From assembly GCA_947044365.1 (NCBI GenBank), contig OX345636.1:18330548-18394547 (forward strand): a stretch of DNA of 64,000 nucleotides. The letters are read 5' to 3'. This DNA comes from Petrosia ficiformis. Its lineage: Eukaryota > Porifera > Demospongiae > Haplosclerida > Petrosiidae. The notes below the pieces were generated by a model. The model did no database searches, had not been told where the DNA came from, and saw nothing but the letters and a program-made list of their open reading frames with translations. Shown here piece by piece: positions 1 to 11,900 of this stretch; the first letter of the stretch is position 1, and each line of letters starts with the position of its first letter. The position numbers were made by a program, and so were the translations under genes.

Positions 1-182
1 TAGTTAAATTTTACCTACTGCAAACCTATCACTACTGTTACATGATTCTGCTACAACACAAGGTAGAATTTCTCCAGTAACAGTATCCCTACGGTCTGGT
101 ACTGATTTCTAACGCACTTCGGCTCCATTTTCAAAAGTAGTCGTGGTTTAGTAACATGTGCTTTAAACATCAAATTTAACCA

Positions 183-748
183 GCCCATAATGACGTTGAC
201 CAGAAAGCATAACAGTAGGAGTGGCAGACGACCACACATTTAATTAAATTGGTCAAACTATCTGTCTGACTTGTCTGTTACTATTTTTAGAACCTACATG
301 TATACGCCTTCGTTAAATATGGCGTCTACACCTCGACGATCTCCAAGGTTAGCTAATGGAGTTACCTACTATCATGAAAGTGAGAGCATGCTTTGGGGAA
401 GCCGAGAAATAACTGTTTAGTCCTATTCAAGAGTGTTTGACATCATTGCCTTCTGTCATTGAAGTGATTGCAGTGAAGGCTTTGTCAATGGCTTAACTAG
501 GAACATCTTCACAGTCTACACGAGCCAGAATATCGCTCAATTCTTTTCTCTGTTTTATAGGAAACTTGGTCAATGTAGTATATAGTAGGTGTTCATTTTC
601 TAGAAGTCATATTTAATGAAGGCGCGGCGTATACACATAGGTTCTAAAAATAAACAGATGGTCAGACAGATAGTTTGACCAATTTAATTAAATGAGTGGT
701 CGTCTGCCACTCCTACTCTTACGTTTTCTGGTCAACGTCATTATGGGG
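183..748. mobile_element. Element with long inverted arms (foldback/TIR type)
   Basis: The segment at about 183-330 is matched in reverse complement by about 605-748. The two arms, each about 140 bp, share the blocks cataatgacgttgaccagaa, gtggcagacgaccac and aattggtcaaactatctgtc. The ~270-bp core contains a short ATG ORF at 319-420 (34 codons, begins MASTPRRSPRLANG) and a second open stretch just after it in another frame, which suggests a decayed coding remnant. This structure is typical of a non-autonomous DNA transposon with long TIRs. No family is recognised and no target-site duplication was defined. Confidence 0.7.
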
Positions 749-1580
749 TCCTGATGGTTTATAATAATCTAATAATTTGTAAAAAGCTTCCCTTCAAATG
801 AATTGCTACTTAGCCATTTTGTATAGTTAAATACATTGAGAATATTGACTTTAGAAACTACTTGAACATATTCTCAAGTACATATATGTATAATAGTGCT
901 TGAGGTTATGCTCATACATGTATACTTGAACTGCTTTGAGCAAAACCTGAAGCATCTTGAAACTTGAAAGTGCTTCAAGCATAAATTATAATTAAGCAAT
1001 GGTAAAAAAACAATTGTAGTCAATTACAGTAGTCCTCAATATAAAGTTCCCATCCCGTAAATGTATACGCTCGTTCTATGTTACCTACATGTACTGTAGT
1101 GTGCATGCGTTACACATACATTTATGCAAGATGGCTGAATTCTGTGTGCAAACGCTTGCCTTGGGGCTTTCCTGCGACATACAAAGGATTTTTGTATCTA
1201 TGGCTACCCAAGAAGATCTACTATCGAACAAACCACATGTAAGTTAGTTAATGCAATGTCATTTACGAAAAAATGTGGGTGTTGCCCCCGAGACCAAACT
1301 TTCAGACACTCATCTTGCTGTTTTCCTGCACTTAGTGAAGAATGATTTTTATATCAATGGCTTTCTTCTTTCCAGTTAAGTAAGTTGGAATCTTCAAATG
1401 GTAAGTAGTCAAAATTTACTCGTGAAGGCCACACCCACAAACCAAAATATATTTGTGGGTTATGAATCATTTTTACATGTATGTACAACTTGCATACTAC
1501 AATAACGTTATAGGAACTTTATATTGATCGTTACTGTAGATTATTGTTGCATTATGCTATCGTTCAGGCTTAATCACCTT
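749..1580. repeat. Intergenic part of the duplicated unit with dispersed repeat copies
   Basis: No gene is visible. From about 770 the sequence matches 52140 onward (shared blocks such as tagttaaatacatt), so it belongs to the segmental duplication. Two short related repeats containing cttgcctt...tttcctgc...caaaggat occur near 1148-1215 and 1305-1375. Relatives lie at 51640-51720 and 51790-51880. Confidence 0.5.
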
Positions 1581-1830
1581 CTGATAGTACTGCACAAGTA
1601 ATTTAATCAGAAAAATGCTTAAGAGTACCTTCAACCATATATGTGCTCTCCCCATGTTTGATTATTAACTGCACATTTTTGATATCAGGCTTTGTAGACA
1701 TCATGACAGAATAGAAGGCATTTGCAAGTGTACATGTATCTTCAGAATTATTTTGTACCACAAATGTGGTATGATAAATTGAGTCACTATAAAAGTTCTG
1801 GAACTGAGAATAAGAGATTAGGTTACTCAC

Positions 1831-1940
1831 TGGAATAGGAATCAGTCCATCATTAATCTCTTCTATCTTGTCGTGAGGGTGAGAACCATCAACAGTGCAA
1901 CCTACAGATTGACATGTCCCAAGAATTTCCTTCACAGTAC
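1831..1940 (-). pseudogene. RPL12: Isolated RPL12 3' coding exon (orphan copy)
   Basis: Reads on the minus strand as [19 protein letters not shown] followed by [18 protein letters not shown], the C-terminal part of ribosomal protein L12 (60S, rpL11p family). A splice acceptor (tttag) precedes it and a GTGAGT donor-like site follows. The other RPL12 exons are not found upstream before another copy of the same exon occurs at 4827-4936. It is therefore a duplicated exon, very likely without function. Its flanks match 52.7-53.9 kb. Confidence 0.85.
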
Positions 1941-2090
1941 CTAAAATGAATAGTGTTAGTTTGATATTATCAGGACAGATAGAACATATGTTTTAGCTAT
2001 TAGAGGACAGAATAACAGTTGTGATAATGAGTACTATTAAATGCTATTACAATAGCCTTTAAAATGATTATGACCTTCAGTACATGTACA

Positions 2091-2610
2091 TGTAGACCCT
2101 CGCTAATCCGAACATATTGGAACCATGCCTTTGTCGGATTAATGATAAATTAAAATTAGTGAAGAATTGATTAAAAATTTATTACCAAGACAAATGTGTG
2201 GGTGGAGCATTACATTTTCCAGCTCTATAACTCTTACATTTTATAAGATTCAAGTTTTGCTTGAAAGAGGAATTGTTTAGCAACCCACAGACCTAAAATC
2301 TATGCCGTGCTATCACATAGACAGCAAGACACATCACACTCACCTGTATAATTCCCACAATTTAAACAGTACAGACTTTTCAACTCACTTCATCAGACAG
2401 AAAACATTCTAAGAAAGCCAAAGATACCAAAATGATGTGTTTGAAAATGCAGTAGTTTCAGACAATCCCCACACACCAGTGTCTTTGGATCTTCACGCGA
2501 GTGGGTGTGGCATCATTTAGTTAATTTAATTATGAATTCATTAACTACACTTTTTTGAATTTGCCAGGATTCGGATTAACAAAAATCGGACTAGTGAGGG
2601 TCTACTGTAC
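2091..2610. mobile_element. Tigger/pogo-like MITE
   Basis: Left end tagaccctcgctaatccgaa and right end (reverse complement) tagaccctcactagtccga form inverted terminal repeats that begin at TA, as in Tigger/pogo-class mariner relatives. The ~510-bp interior has no transposase. Near 53.1-53.35 kb the right half is retained in the third duplication copy (cggactagtgagggtctact). Confidence 0.7.
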
Positions 2611-2689
2611 ATGTAATTGAAATCATTCTGTTGCTGTACAAACTGGTGAAACAGTGTTTATACATGTACATGATGTTATCAGAGATGTA

Positions 2690-2790
2690 GAAAGAAAGAA
2701 AGAAAGAAAGACACCTGAGGCAATGGAAAAATGAAAATGAGAGTTGCCTCAGGTGGGATTCGAACCCACGACACTCTGTAACGTTTAATT
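2690..2790 (-). repeat. GAAA microsatellite, 12-bp hairpin and tRNA T-arm-like fragment
   Basis: A (gaaa)n run is followed by a perfect 12-bp inverted repeat (cacctgaggcaa / ttgcctcaggtg, 2712-2756). On the minus strand a T-arm-like GTGGGTTCGAATCCCAC adjoins it. No D-arm or anticodon arm of the right spacing is present, so this is at most a tRNA-derived 3' fragment (for example from a SINE), not a tRNA gene. Confidence 0.5.
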
Positions 2791-3225
2791 ATTATGCACT
2801 AAGTTGTATTTTTTCATGTGGTGTTAAGTGTAGTCCGAGTTCTTGCCAGGAATTTTAGTTCAAGTTGGGGAGGTGTGGCTAATTAATTATTTAAACTCAC
2901 CCACATAAATAATTAGCTAGCTCATTAAATAGTACATCTATACAATGTAATTTCACAAACATACAGTATAAGTCAAAATAAAGATAACGTTTCGTTTTGT
3001 AGAATGACTGTAGTACGAAATTGATCATATCATACTGTTAACGTTGTGTTAAAACAATTTAATTGCGTTCAATTAACGTTTGTTATTAATCATTGCTGAA
3101 ATATGGGCATGGTTAACGAGCCAAACAACCAAGATTTTACCGCTATATTCTCTCAGAAGAATTCAAACCTAAACAAAGTTGATACTCCTGAAGGTTAAGG
3201 TTCTGTCCAAGTTCCAACTTGTTTA

Positions 3226-4215
3226 AGCATACGTCTAGTGGCTGGATCTTGCTTGTACACCCTCCTGGAATAATGGCAACATCTATATTATTCTTTTTGG
3301 CCTCTTCCAAAAACTCCATAGACTCATGTGCTGAAAAATTACTAATAAAGCTGTTCTTTTTTGGGTGTGTGGTAAAATGATCCCCTTCAGCCATCGCTCC
3401 ATCAGTTCTGTATCCATCCAGCCTTTTTGCTGTACGACAACACACACATTAGCAGGGGTCTTAAACTTGAGTTTCCTCTTGCCTTTGAAGATCGCCAACG
3501 CTGGTAGCATTTTCCCATTTCCTGTGCAAGTGAGAGCTACTGTAAGCCTCTTCTTCTCTTCTCCGGATGAACGAACATGGACCTTCTTAACACCCTTTTT
3601 TGAAACCGTACATTCAGGTACCATGTCAAAGAACATGGGTGTTTCATCCATGTTAATTATAAGGTCAGTCGGGTAATCATAAATGGTTCGAAGCACTCGA
3701 ATCTCATTCATGAAGCACTCTAGTTTATGCTCCAGCTGTGCAGGTAGTTTCTGGCTGATAGAGGTTCGACAACGCAAAGACATCCCATGACGGGTCAAGA
3801 ACTTCTGTAGCCAGCCACTGATTTTCCCAAGATAACATTGTAGACCTTGGTACGTTATATTTTTCAGCTACTATCCACATACCTCTTCCACTACCGACAT
3901 TTTAAATTGTAAGCTATAAGAGCAATAATGTCCGCGTTTCTTTGGTGGCTGCTCTGGATTGTCTGTATCCAGATTAACGATTTCACAGTCTTCCTCCTGT
4001 TCTTCGGTCGGTGTCGATAGTCTACATGTACTTTGGCTTGCTGTACCTGGAGTAAGACTAGAAGTCGTGGGTTCAGGCAGCAGCTGCTTTCTTGGTCGAC
4101 CAACAGGTCGTTTGGCAGGCAGTTCACTTGGCTTGTATCTTCTTAAACATTCTACAAAACAACATTCGTTTACAGTACGAGTCAAATTATTTTTCCTTCT
4201 TTCATACCTGGCCAC
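3226..4215 (-). pseudogene. Degenerate Tigger/pogo (DDE_1) transposase
   Basis: Three minus-strand open pieces in different frames together resemble a pogo/Tigger/jerky transposase. The N-terminal piece (4215-3871) has an AT-hook-like KRPVGRPRKQ and the start of a psq-type helix-turn-helix (YSLQFKMSVVEE). The HTH continues as AEKYNVPRSTM around 3840. The central piece (3798-3283) carries the first catalytic Asp in IINMDETPMFFD. The last piece (to 3143) carries the SAHESMEFLEEAKKNNIDVA and IPGGCTSKIQPLDV motifs typical of the DDE_1 domain. At least two frame breaks make it non-functional. It interrupts the duplicated unit: homology to 53.76-53.88 kb stops near 3225 and homology to 27.18 kb resumes near 4415. 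Confidence 0.85.
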
Positions 4216-4424
4216 TGAGACATCCTCTCACTTCTCAAGTCTCAACTTCAGTAAAGTCACACCACGTTGAGTTCACGTTGACGAAATTAGAGAACTTTGC
4301 CGAAATTAAAAAACTTCTATACTGTATTTTCGAAACGAATATTTAGATATACTTTAGATAATATTTTATAAAATAATTATTTATTTTTGAAATTAGAGTT
4401 GTGAATTTTTAGAATTTCAGGTTT

Positions 4425-4665
4425 TACATCAAGGGAAATGACTCAGCTACCAACCAGATTGTGTGGATAGCACCCCCTTCAAACCCACATCACACCCCTT
4501 TACAATTTGATCCATGCTTGATATTTAGGGCAAAGAGCAGCCAAAAAACCATCGACTATTTTCATGGGCTTATCCCTGACGCCAATTACAAACATTTAGA
4601 ATGCTTTGTAATGCTATGAACCCACTCCGAACCGCATGTTCTTCACAAGCACTTGTAATAAAAAG
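4425..4665 (+). pseudogene. Conserved ORF fragment, broken copy
   Basis: Matches the open frame at 27180-27423. It reads through KSSQKTIDYFHGLIPDANYK and is then interrupted by a stop (atgctatga, where the unit 2 copy has atgctagga). The family is not recognised. The short tail YKHLECFVMLGT also occurs at 12.7 kb and 61.7 kb, so this is probably part of a dispersed repeat. Confidence 0.45.
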
Positions 4666-4826
4666 CACTCAGGCATAATTAGAACCATTTCAGTTTTGTA
4701 GACATGATGACAGATTAGCTACCATTTATAAGTGTACATTGAATTATTTTGTACCACAAATGTGGTATGACAAATTGAGTTGCTATAAAAGTTCTTGAAC
4801 TGATAATCTGAAATTAAGTTACTCAC

Positions 4827-7450
4827 TGGTATAGGAATCAGTCCATCATTAATCTCTTCGATCTTGTCATGAGGGTGAGAACCATCAACAGTGCAACCTA
4901 CAGATTGACATGTCCCAAGAATGTCCTTCACAGTACCTAAAATGAATAGTGTTAGTTTGATATTATCAGGACAGTAGTTTTAGCTATTAGACAGATAGAT
5001 TAACAGTTGTGATATGTCTACTACTAAAACAGCCTTTAAAATGAAAATGACCTTCGATACATGTAAAACTGTTGAGCCATTGCGAGTGATGTCCAGTATT
5101 GCCATCAGAGACTAAGATCATTTTGATACTGATTGAACCCTAACCACAAGGGAACCCTAAATGAACCACATAATCATATTCCTGAGATTTTGATGGCAAT
5201 GTTGGACAAATGGCCATTGTGTACAAGAAGCAAATGAAATATGGTATACAGGAAGTATAATGCTTAGATGTTCTAGTAATCAAAATCATTCTGTTGCTGT
5301 ACAAAATACTATGCTTTTCAGATTGCTTGATTAGTCTCGTACCAATCCTAGACTAGAATGACCAATTGAATCTACTAATTCACGTGATACTCAAATTTCA
5401 CAATTCCTCTGGTTGTAATTGCATAGGGTTGCTTGAAAAGCACGGTAGCTGCAGTCAGTGTTTAAGTTGGGGAGGTGTGGCTAATTAATTATTTAAACAC
5501 ACCCACATAAATAATTAGCCAGCTAATTAAATTGCAACTTCTCAAACATGCTTTTCATTTTTTAAATCAATCAACTGTGGCACACAACATTCAATACCAG
5601 TTAGCCAAATGATTAGTGAAATCATTTTTGTTGATTATTTTCTTAGTAGATATATACTCTGGCTAACAGGAAGGAAATACAGTTTCAGTGAGGAATGCCG
5701 AGATTTGTAGAAATGACCGTTAAATGTGTAGAGTTGTTAGGAGAAGTAATCTACTTGTGATAAATAGTGCTACAGATTGCTTGCTCAACATTGTTCAATC
5801 AGTGTTGTAAAACAGTATTTGTAAGCATAAATGGGGGAACAAGATTAAAGGGCAAGGAGCACCTTGTAGAGTTACTACCCTTTGGTATAAACACTGAATA
5901 TACCTCACTGAAATATGTACACTAAAACATGATATACAAACTCTATGTCGATTGTGTACATGTGCTATGAAGTATGTACATACATTCAGGTTTATAATTG
6001 TCTTTCAAATACTAACCAGAGTTTTCTTGTCATGGAACAAGGTCTCATTATGTGAGCAATTTCAATGATTTGATCCATTGTTAAATTACCACTGTGCTTA
6101 ACTGATTAAAGGAAATACAAATACTAAAATAAAATCTCAATCTGTTAATATTCATTACAGAATATCGTAACACTAACTACAAGTACTGTTCATACAGAAC
6201 CAGTTAAAATGTTTTGACAAGCAGATATTAAATCATTGGTAATTAGTTATAATACATGCACAACACATACTGAAGTGAAGCATACCAAAATATGTGGTTA
6301 ATTATACCTTCACACTAAGCTTTTTGATTTTGTACATTGATGCTCACAATTTATTTTCGTATTTTTTAATCAGCTTGTTTAGCTGTTTTAGGCCTACTAA
6401 ACATTCATGGGTGTGACCAATTGTGAAAATATTTGTTTTGTTATACTGCAACGAAATTGGTACTAAGTTGCTTAATGACATTTTACTTCCTGCAAAACAG
6501 TTAGTAATTAAAGATAAGTGTTGGATGAAAACATTTCAGTCACAAAACACAATAGATGTATGAATACATGTATAGTAAATTCACTTACTGTTTTTCTGTT
6601 TCTTTCTGTCTCTTGGAAGTTCTTTCAGACCTTTAATAATTAGAGCAGCAGCACTAGGAACTACATCCACCTTTGCTGGTTGTAGTTCTGAATGGTCAGT
6701 TTGACAGTGATTCTGAGTCCTTTCCATTCTCCAGTAGCTTTAGCAATATCATCACCAACTTGGTGACTGAGGATATGAAATAAGTAATCGGTAACACACC
6801 CTCAGATTGTACAAGTACATGTACACACAAACACTCGAGCATTGAAGTGAGAGTGTTAGTAGTAAAGGGAACATTTAGCAGTGTTTTTTTATAAGCTTAT
6901 ATGGTGCACCATTGGCCTAAAGAGGTTCTTATTTGGCACTGCACAGTTCTCTTTGCGCCAGTGGCGCAGTTAGTTATAATTACATTGTCACTAACAGCAT
7001 TAACTCTTTGTTAATTGTCTCAAGATGTATTCCCACATATACACTAACCATTTTTGAGCCAATTTGGCCCATGCTTCAAAACTTATCAAAAACTCTGCTT
7101 TGAATGCATACCTAAGAAATAAAGGTTCAAACATTTGGACTTTTGTCACAGCCTGAAAACAAAACTGCTTTCATTATAAAGTTTAGTTTATTAAACAATA
7201 GCCAAATTATGTTGGAAGAGGGCAACTTTTACCCCTCATACATTGTACATGTAGGAGATGTGCATTAATTCCTGTTGTAACAATGATGAGAACATGTAGT
7301 ATAACTAATCAACAGAATTACAAACATTTCATAATGTACAGATATAATAACAATGGAAATGAACAAAATGGCTTACCAATCCAAGTGGTCCAATTTTGTG
7401 GGCAAGTGATGATGTGGCACCAACTTCACCTCCAACTACTCTCAGGAATA
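4827..7450 (-). pseudogene. RPL12: RPL12 pseudogene, unit 1
   Basis: All four recognisable RPL12 exons are present in order on the minus strand: 7450-7377 ([19 protein letters not shown]), 6766-6589, 6101-6017 and 4936-4827 ([16 protein letters not shown]). Compared with the unit 2 copy, the second exon has a 5-bp deletion just after its acceptor and a further insertion that shifts the frame after LTIQN. The third exon lacks 2 bp and has substitutions such as Arg to Cys. Exon A has Pro to His in the conserved APKIGPLGL. It is therefore a dead copy of the large-subunit protein gene. The ~1 kb introns contain nothing else recognisable. Confidence 0.88.
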
Positions 7451-8420
7451 CTAAATATAATAATAAATATACAAATACCATCATTCTGGTGAGCCAGGAT
7501 GAAGATTCACACAAAGAAATTCAATTATATATCCAGTGACCAGATTAGGTAAAATATATTTATTGACTATGGGTCTAATTGATAATATTAAGCTCCCCAG
7601 TCCACATATAAACAATTGGAATAAATTGATAGTTTGCATGATTCAAAAAACTTGTCATAATTAATGGTTTGTTGAAACTTTGTTCTAAACATTAAAGCTA
7701 TGATACATTATATTGGATAAGACCAAACTGACAAGCTATTGACAGTATGCTATCCATCATTCAAACACACAATGTAGATAGAAGTAATGAATTATGGCAA
7801 ATATTTGAATGAATTACTACATGAAATGAGCCCACAATGAAACAGACAGTTCTTGGAAATAAAAGTTCATTTTACCACAACAAAATTTGTTCAGAGTTTG
7901 ACCCTAACTACATAATACCACATGATTCAGCTAATTTGGTCCCCTAGACCCTTACATCCCATCGTAATTCAATATTAGTCTCTAATTGATGGATGGATAA
8001 CATCCTGTTGCTAATGGCTTCTGAAAAGGGCACCTAAAATGAATTGAACAAATTGAACAGTCTTGTGAAGTAAACTGCCAAAATGTAATATCTAAATGCA
8101 AACCTACTCATTTGAATTTATGTGCTGTTCAGTTAACCTCATGCTATACATAATGGGTGGGGAAGTGTCTCAATTGTCAACTCTTCCTAGTATTAAAGTA
8201 ACAGAGTGTGGATGAGTCTCTAGGACTCGACCAGAAGATGAAGCACGTTGCACTCTGAAACTAAATATGACTTTACACTTACTGATTAATATAGTATATA
8301 TAGATTGCAAATTTTTGTTCATACCTGATTATGAAGACAGATAAAATTCTCTCTCCTTAGTAAAACAAAGTCTTTTCAGTTTTCAAAAACCTGCTGCTGA
8401 CCTGCCAAAAAAAAAAAAAG
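7451..8420. other. Conserved non-coding upstream segment of the RPL12 unit, copy 1
   Basis: Matches 30067-31030 and, after an insertion, 56306-57150. No convincing coding exon was found on either strand. The missing first RPL12 coding exon is expected somewhere here in the functional unit, but no MPPKFDPNE-like sequence is visible. Confidence 0.5.
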
Positions 8421-8421
8421 G

Positions 8422-8434
8422 TTGCGCATGCGTA
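8422..8434. promoter_or_regulatory. NRF-1-like motif, putative divergent promoter, unit 1
   Basis: TTGCGCATGCGTA closely fits the NRF-1 consensus YGCGCAYGCGCR. It sits in a CpG-containing patch, rare in this AT-rich window, between minus-strand RPL12 and a plus-strand exon series. It is conserved at 31031 and 57156. Confidence 0.45.
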
Positions 8435-8635
8435 CAACCCCACCCAACTGCATGGAAAATAGATCATGCAACTGCTATAACTGCAGTGGGTTATAATAGT
8501 CTGTATCGTAGATGACGGTCAGTGTTGTGTTGCTATGCAAGACTGGTACGTACAAAGCTGTTATACTTCAGAAAAGGTTAAATGCACTATTGAGAAAACT
8601 ATAATAATGTTTTTTCCTTTTTTTTTTAAATGCAG

Positions 8636-8780
8636 GATTCAAAGTTTATCTTCTTACTGATTAACTTTTCTTCCTGATGCTGCTATACGTCAAGCATATG
8701 GAACTATGTTACTGAACCCTTGTTACGTCGAAGTGACAGTCAAGGAATGGATAAAGATAATAAGGAGATTCTAGATGATG
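8636..8780 (+). pseudogene. Decayed copy of the plus-strand exon facing RPL12, unit 1
   Basis: The frame IWNYVTEPLLRRSDSQGMDK...DDG and the GATG|GTATG donor are retained. The inner acceptor seen in unit 2 (ctatag) has become ctatac, and a TGA interrupts the upstream frame. Compare 31121-31390. Confidence 0.4.
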
Positions 8781-8949
8781 GTATGTTTCAGAAATTGAAG
8801 AATCAAGGCTTGAGTGAACAAGTAGTAAAATTGCTTTAAGGTGGTAGTAGGGAGTGGGCGGCTGTGGTTTCAAAATAAAATGTGATATTAATTTATGTAA
8901 TACCAACCTTCATATCTTCTGATGAGTTCTTTTACATCCTGAAAGTGAG

Positions 8950-9410
8950 GAAATGTAGCTAAAATTTTCGTTTTTCCAATCGCAATAAGTACAAAACCAC
9001 GAAAGCCATACCCATTAAACACGGCATGCACCAAGTACAATGCATTTAGAAAAAGCAAATAGAGCCGTTTTCTGAAAATTAGTTTTAGTTTTATAGCTAC
9101 AAGAGGCTGAAGAAAGCTGAATTCTGTAGCTTGTAAGTGAAACCATAAAATTTAGCTTTCTAGGCACTATCAAACTCCGATCTTTCTCAGAGACCAACTA
9201 AGTTACCCTGCCAGAGTGCCCACCTGCCGCCCCCTCCTCCACTCCTAGTGCTTTTTTAAGGGTTGTTTCTAAAAATAAACTATCACAAAAAACATTTAGA
9301 CCCTATAATTATACCCCTGGGTGGGTGTGGTTTCCAACAGATACCAGATTGCATGCAGCAAGAAGCTTGTAAAACTAGAAACTGATTGGAGTTGCATCCG
9401 CCCATTTAAA
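8950..9410. repeat. Dispersed repeat block (copy in unit 3)
   Basis: The stretch from caatcgcaataagtacaaaa to the cctataattataccccnggg and gggtgtggtttccaacag motifs recurs at 58313-58730. The last part recurs again at 36155-36260. No coding function is visible; minus-strand open frames here differ between copies. Confidence 0.45.
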
Positions 9411-9618
9411 AGACTACAGCCTTAAAGCTCCAGTTAATAGTGGTGTTTTGTATTCCAAAAAAAATGTTTTCAAGTAAAGCACATTTCCAGTGTTCTACAC
9501 TCTACAAGCCAAGAAAACCTACAATTGTATATAGCAAGACATTTTTCCTTGTTATAATTATAATTTCACATGTTCTGTTTCTGTGCATGTGCAAACAACA
9601 AATGAATAATCAACACTA

Positions 9619-9936
9619 ACAAGTGTATATAGAGAAAAAAACATCCCTATGATTGCTTTACAAATTTAAGTGAAGATATGACTGCTTTGTGGTGTGCAGA
9701 ATTCAGTAATCATGGCTGACTTTATCAAGCATGAAAGACAACAGCTTATTATAGTTATTATTTTGATTATCTACTCTCCTGACCTTTCAAAGGACCTTGT
9801 AGAACTTTAGGAATATATTTCAGGCAGAATAGCTAGCTATTAGTTCCAGTTTCTACGTAAGCTCAACAGCTTTCTTTCTGCTGGTGTGTAGAGCTTGATC
9901 GCGCGTTCGTTTACGCGCCACGCCCATTAATTGACC
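9619..9936 (-). mobile_element. ATCCCTATGATTGC-family MITE, truncated copy
   Basis: Starts with the family terminus tatatagagaaaaaaacatccctatgattgc and continues with the shared body (agttccagtttctac, cacgcccattaattgacc), but lacks the other terminus. The empty site at 58920 (caacacta followed by unit sequence) defines the insertion edge. An internal deletion or abortive copy is likely. Confidence 0.7.
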
Positions 9937-10087
9937 TCTTGCCAACATAAACTAAATGTAATGTGCTAATACAGATTATGTCCAACTTAGGGATGGATAC
10001 ATGTAAGTAGTATATAGATCAAAAAGGTCACACTACAAACCAGCAGTGGAAATGTATTCAACACAGACAATAGTTATAATATGATTA

Positions 10088-10490
10088 CAATTAATTACAA
10101 TATACCATCCTTATTGGATGTAGGGCTGGATTAAAACTATGCATTACACTTGTATATAGTATACCACATTAATTACAATGTAGTATATTACCATCCTTAT
10201 CATTGGATGTAGGGATGGATTACAGCTATACATTACACTTGTATATAGTATACCACATTAATTACAATGTAGTATATTACTCATTGTATGTAGGGCTGGA
10301 TTACAGCTATGCATTACACTTGTATATAGTATACCACATTAATTACAATGTAGTATATTACTCATTGTATGTAGGGCTGGATTACAGCTATACATTACAC
10401 TTGTATATAGTATACCACATTAATTACAATGTAGTATATTACCATCCTTATCATTGTATTTAGGGATGGATTACAACTATACATTACACC
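10088..10490. repeat. ~90-bp minisatellite, unit 1
   Basis: Tandem units of about 86-92 bp contain tgtagggctggattacagct, ttgtatatagtataccac and attacaatgtagtatatta. There are roughly four to five copies here, about two and a half in unit 2 (31806-32040) and about five in unit 3 (59195-59600). It reads as an ORF only because of the period. Confidence 0.85.
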
Positions 10491-10668
10491 TATTGTCTAT
10501 ACATGTTGACCACATTGCTATTGGAGCTGTTGCATTTGAGGTATGTTTTTGATGGCTTGTTTCATTTGTCTACAAGTCTATGTATCCATTCCTATGTTTG
10601 TTCTATTTGCCACCTAATCTGTATTAGTAGAGTTTTCATGGCCTGCAGGGCTCTTCCTGTGATTACTT

Positions 10669-10935
10669 TCAATGCATGTTTAAATATACATTATATATTC
10701 TTGTGTCACGTATGCGTATACAAACTTTCGCATCTAAATTCTCCCTGTGAAGCTTTGCCGCCATGCCCACATAAGTCTTTGCGCTTTGCGCACTTGTGCA
10801 ATCTATATGTGTGGTTAATAATGTGGGTGTGTTCCAGTAAAGTTGAGGCTGTGTTGTTGGCTGCTTCTGTCTCATTTCTCAGTCTAGTAATGCTAAATCC
10901 GAAAAGAAACAGCAAGAGGTACAAGACTAGTTCCT
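10669..10935 (-). pseudogene. Signal-peptide-like exon, unit 1 copy
   Basis: The minus-strand frame reads LLFLFGFSI, then NETEAANNTAST (three N-glycosylation sequons), then a Cys/His-containing segment HKCAKRKDLCGHGGK and FRCES. The pattern of a hydrophobic leader followed by a glycosylation-rich stretch suggests the first exon of a secreted or membrane protein. A related ATG-initiated version lies at 51244-51354 on the plus strand. There is no ATG in this copy, so the start has been lost or is spliced on. The plus-strand ORF over the same bases (10503-11048) has no recognisable domain. Confidence 0.4.
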
Positions 10936-11093
10936 GTTATAAAGCAATAATCCAGTTTTGGAAGCTTTTTAAAACCAATCATGGTGAAAACAACATTGAT
11001 AAAAAATTATTAGAAGCATGTGCAAAGCTTTTCTTAACAAAACTATAATAACTATAACTAAAAGTGGTCATTAATGTCGAACTAAAACAACAC

Positions 11094-11095
<2 letters not shown>

Positions 11096-11136
<41 letters not shown>
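11096..11136. repeat. (TA)n microsatellite
   Basis: Run of ta dinucleotides ending in tttatatatata. The corresponding site in unit 2 is at about 32625-32662. Confidence 0.9.
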
Positions 11137-11289
11137 CTCTTCTATTCAGACCCTAATGAGACAGCTGTATGATGTCACCATTTTTATTGTAATGTACACA
11201 AAATGCATAATGCTTAACTATTATTGTCCATATTAAGGTCAAATTTCAACTATAATTCTTCTATTCTTTCTGTTCCATGCACTTAAATT

Positions 11290-11900
11290 TCTTTGAAGTC
11301 ATTTTTAGATGGTGGTTCAGGTAATTCCATTGCAATTTTCATCAAGTTTGATAAGCTAATTTCACCTATGCGATTTCATAGCCGACTCTTGATTAATTTC
11401 ATTTGTGAGAAAGGTCTTTCAAATGGATGCTGTACCAACAAGAATAGACAAGCAGATAGTAGCTAACCTGTGCAGATTAGGTGGATAACAATGCTATCAA
11501 TGTTGCATTGGTGGCTAACTCTTTTATCTGGGACTGTAGATTGTCCTTCGGCCATTTATTAATCAGTTGACAATATGTTTTCCAATCTGTACGAACATCT
11601 TGGCTTCTTGATGAACTCAACGCCTTGTACTGTTTCTGCAAGGAGGTCTTTTGCATAGTGATCAATCAGAGTTTCAATTGAATCCTCCCCATATGAAAGC
11701 AATTCAGGTGGGGGTATGGTTTGGTATTATCTTAGGATCGAAGATGCTGAAGGAGCCTATGACATATTTTGAAGAGGAAAACTGGCTTGGAATATTGTCC
11801 TTCACCAGACCAACGATGGAATGAAGAGTTGCATCCACAATACTAGAAATGTAAGAGAGAGCCAGGTCCTCTCTCTGGAGGGCTTTATTAATTAAGGACG
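11290..11900 (-). pseudogene. hAT/ZNF862-like transposase-derived segment, unit 1
   Basis: On the minus strand around 11330-11440, QHPFERPFS.MKLIKSRL followed by a stop and then IGEISLSNLMKIAMELPEPP matches the C-terminal dimerisation motif of hAT-derived ZNF862-like proteins. Upstream fragments (SIETLIDHYAKDLL, EDLALSYISSIVDATLHS) belong to the same protein family. A deletion joins the two parts near 11815 compared with 33341-33483. This is a non-functional copy. Confidence 0.65.

Noticed and set aside
2712..2790. tRNA gene on the minus strand
   Set aside because: Only a T-arm-like piece is present; no D-arm, anticodon arm or full acceptor pairing of tRNA length.
10203..10463. 86-codon ORF with YSYTLHLYIVYHINYN repeats
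   Set aside because: Created by the ~90-bp minisatellite.
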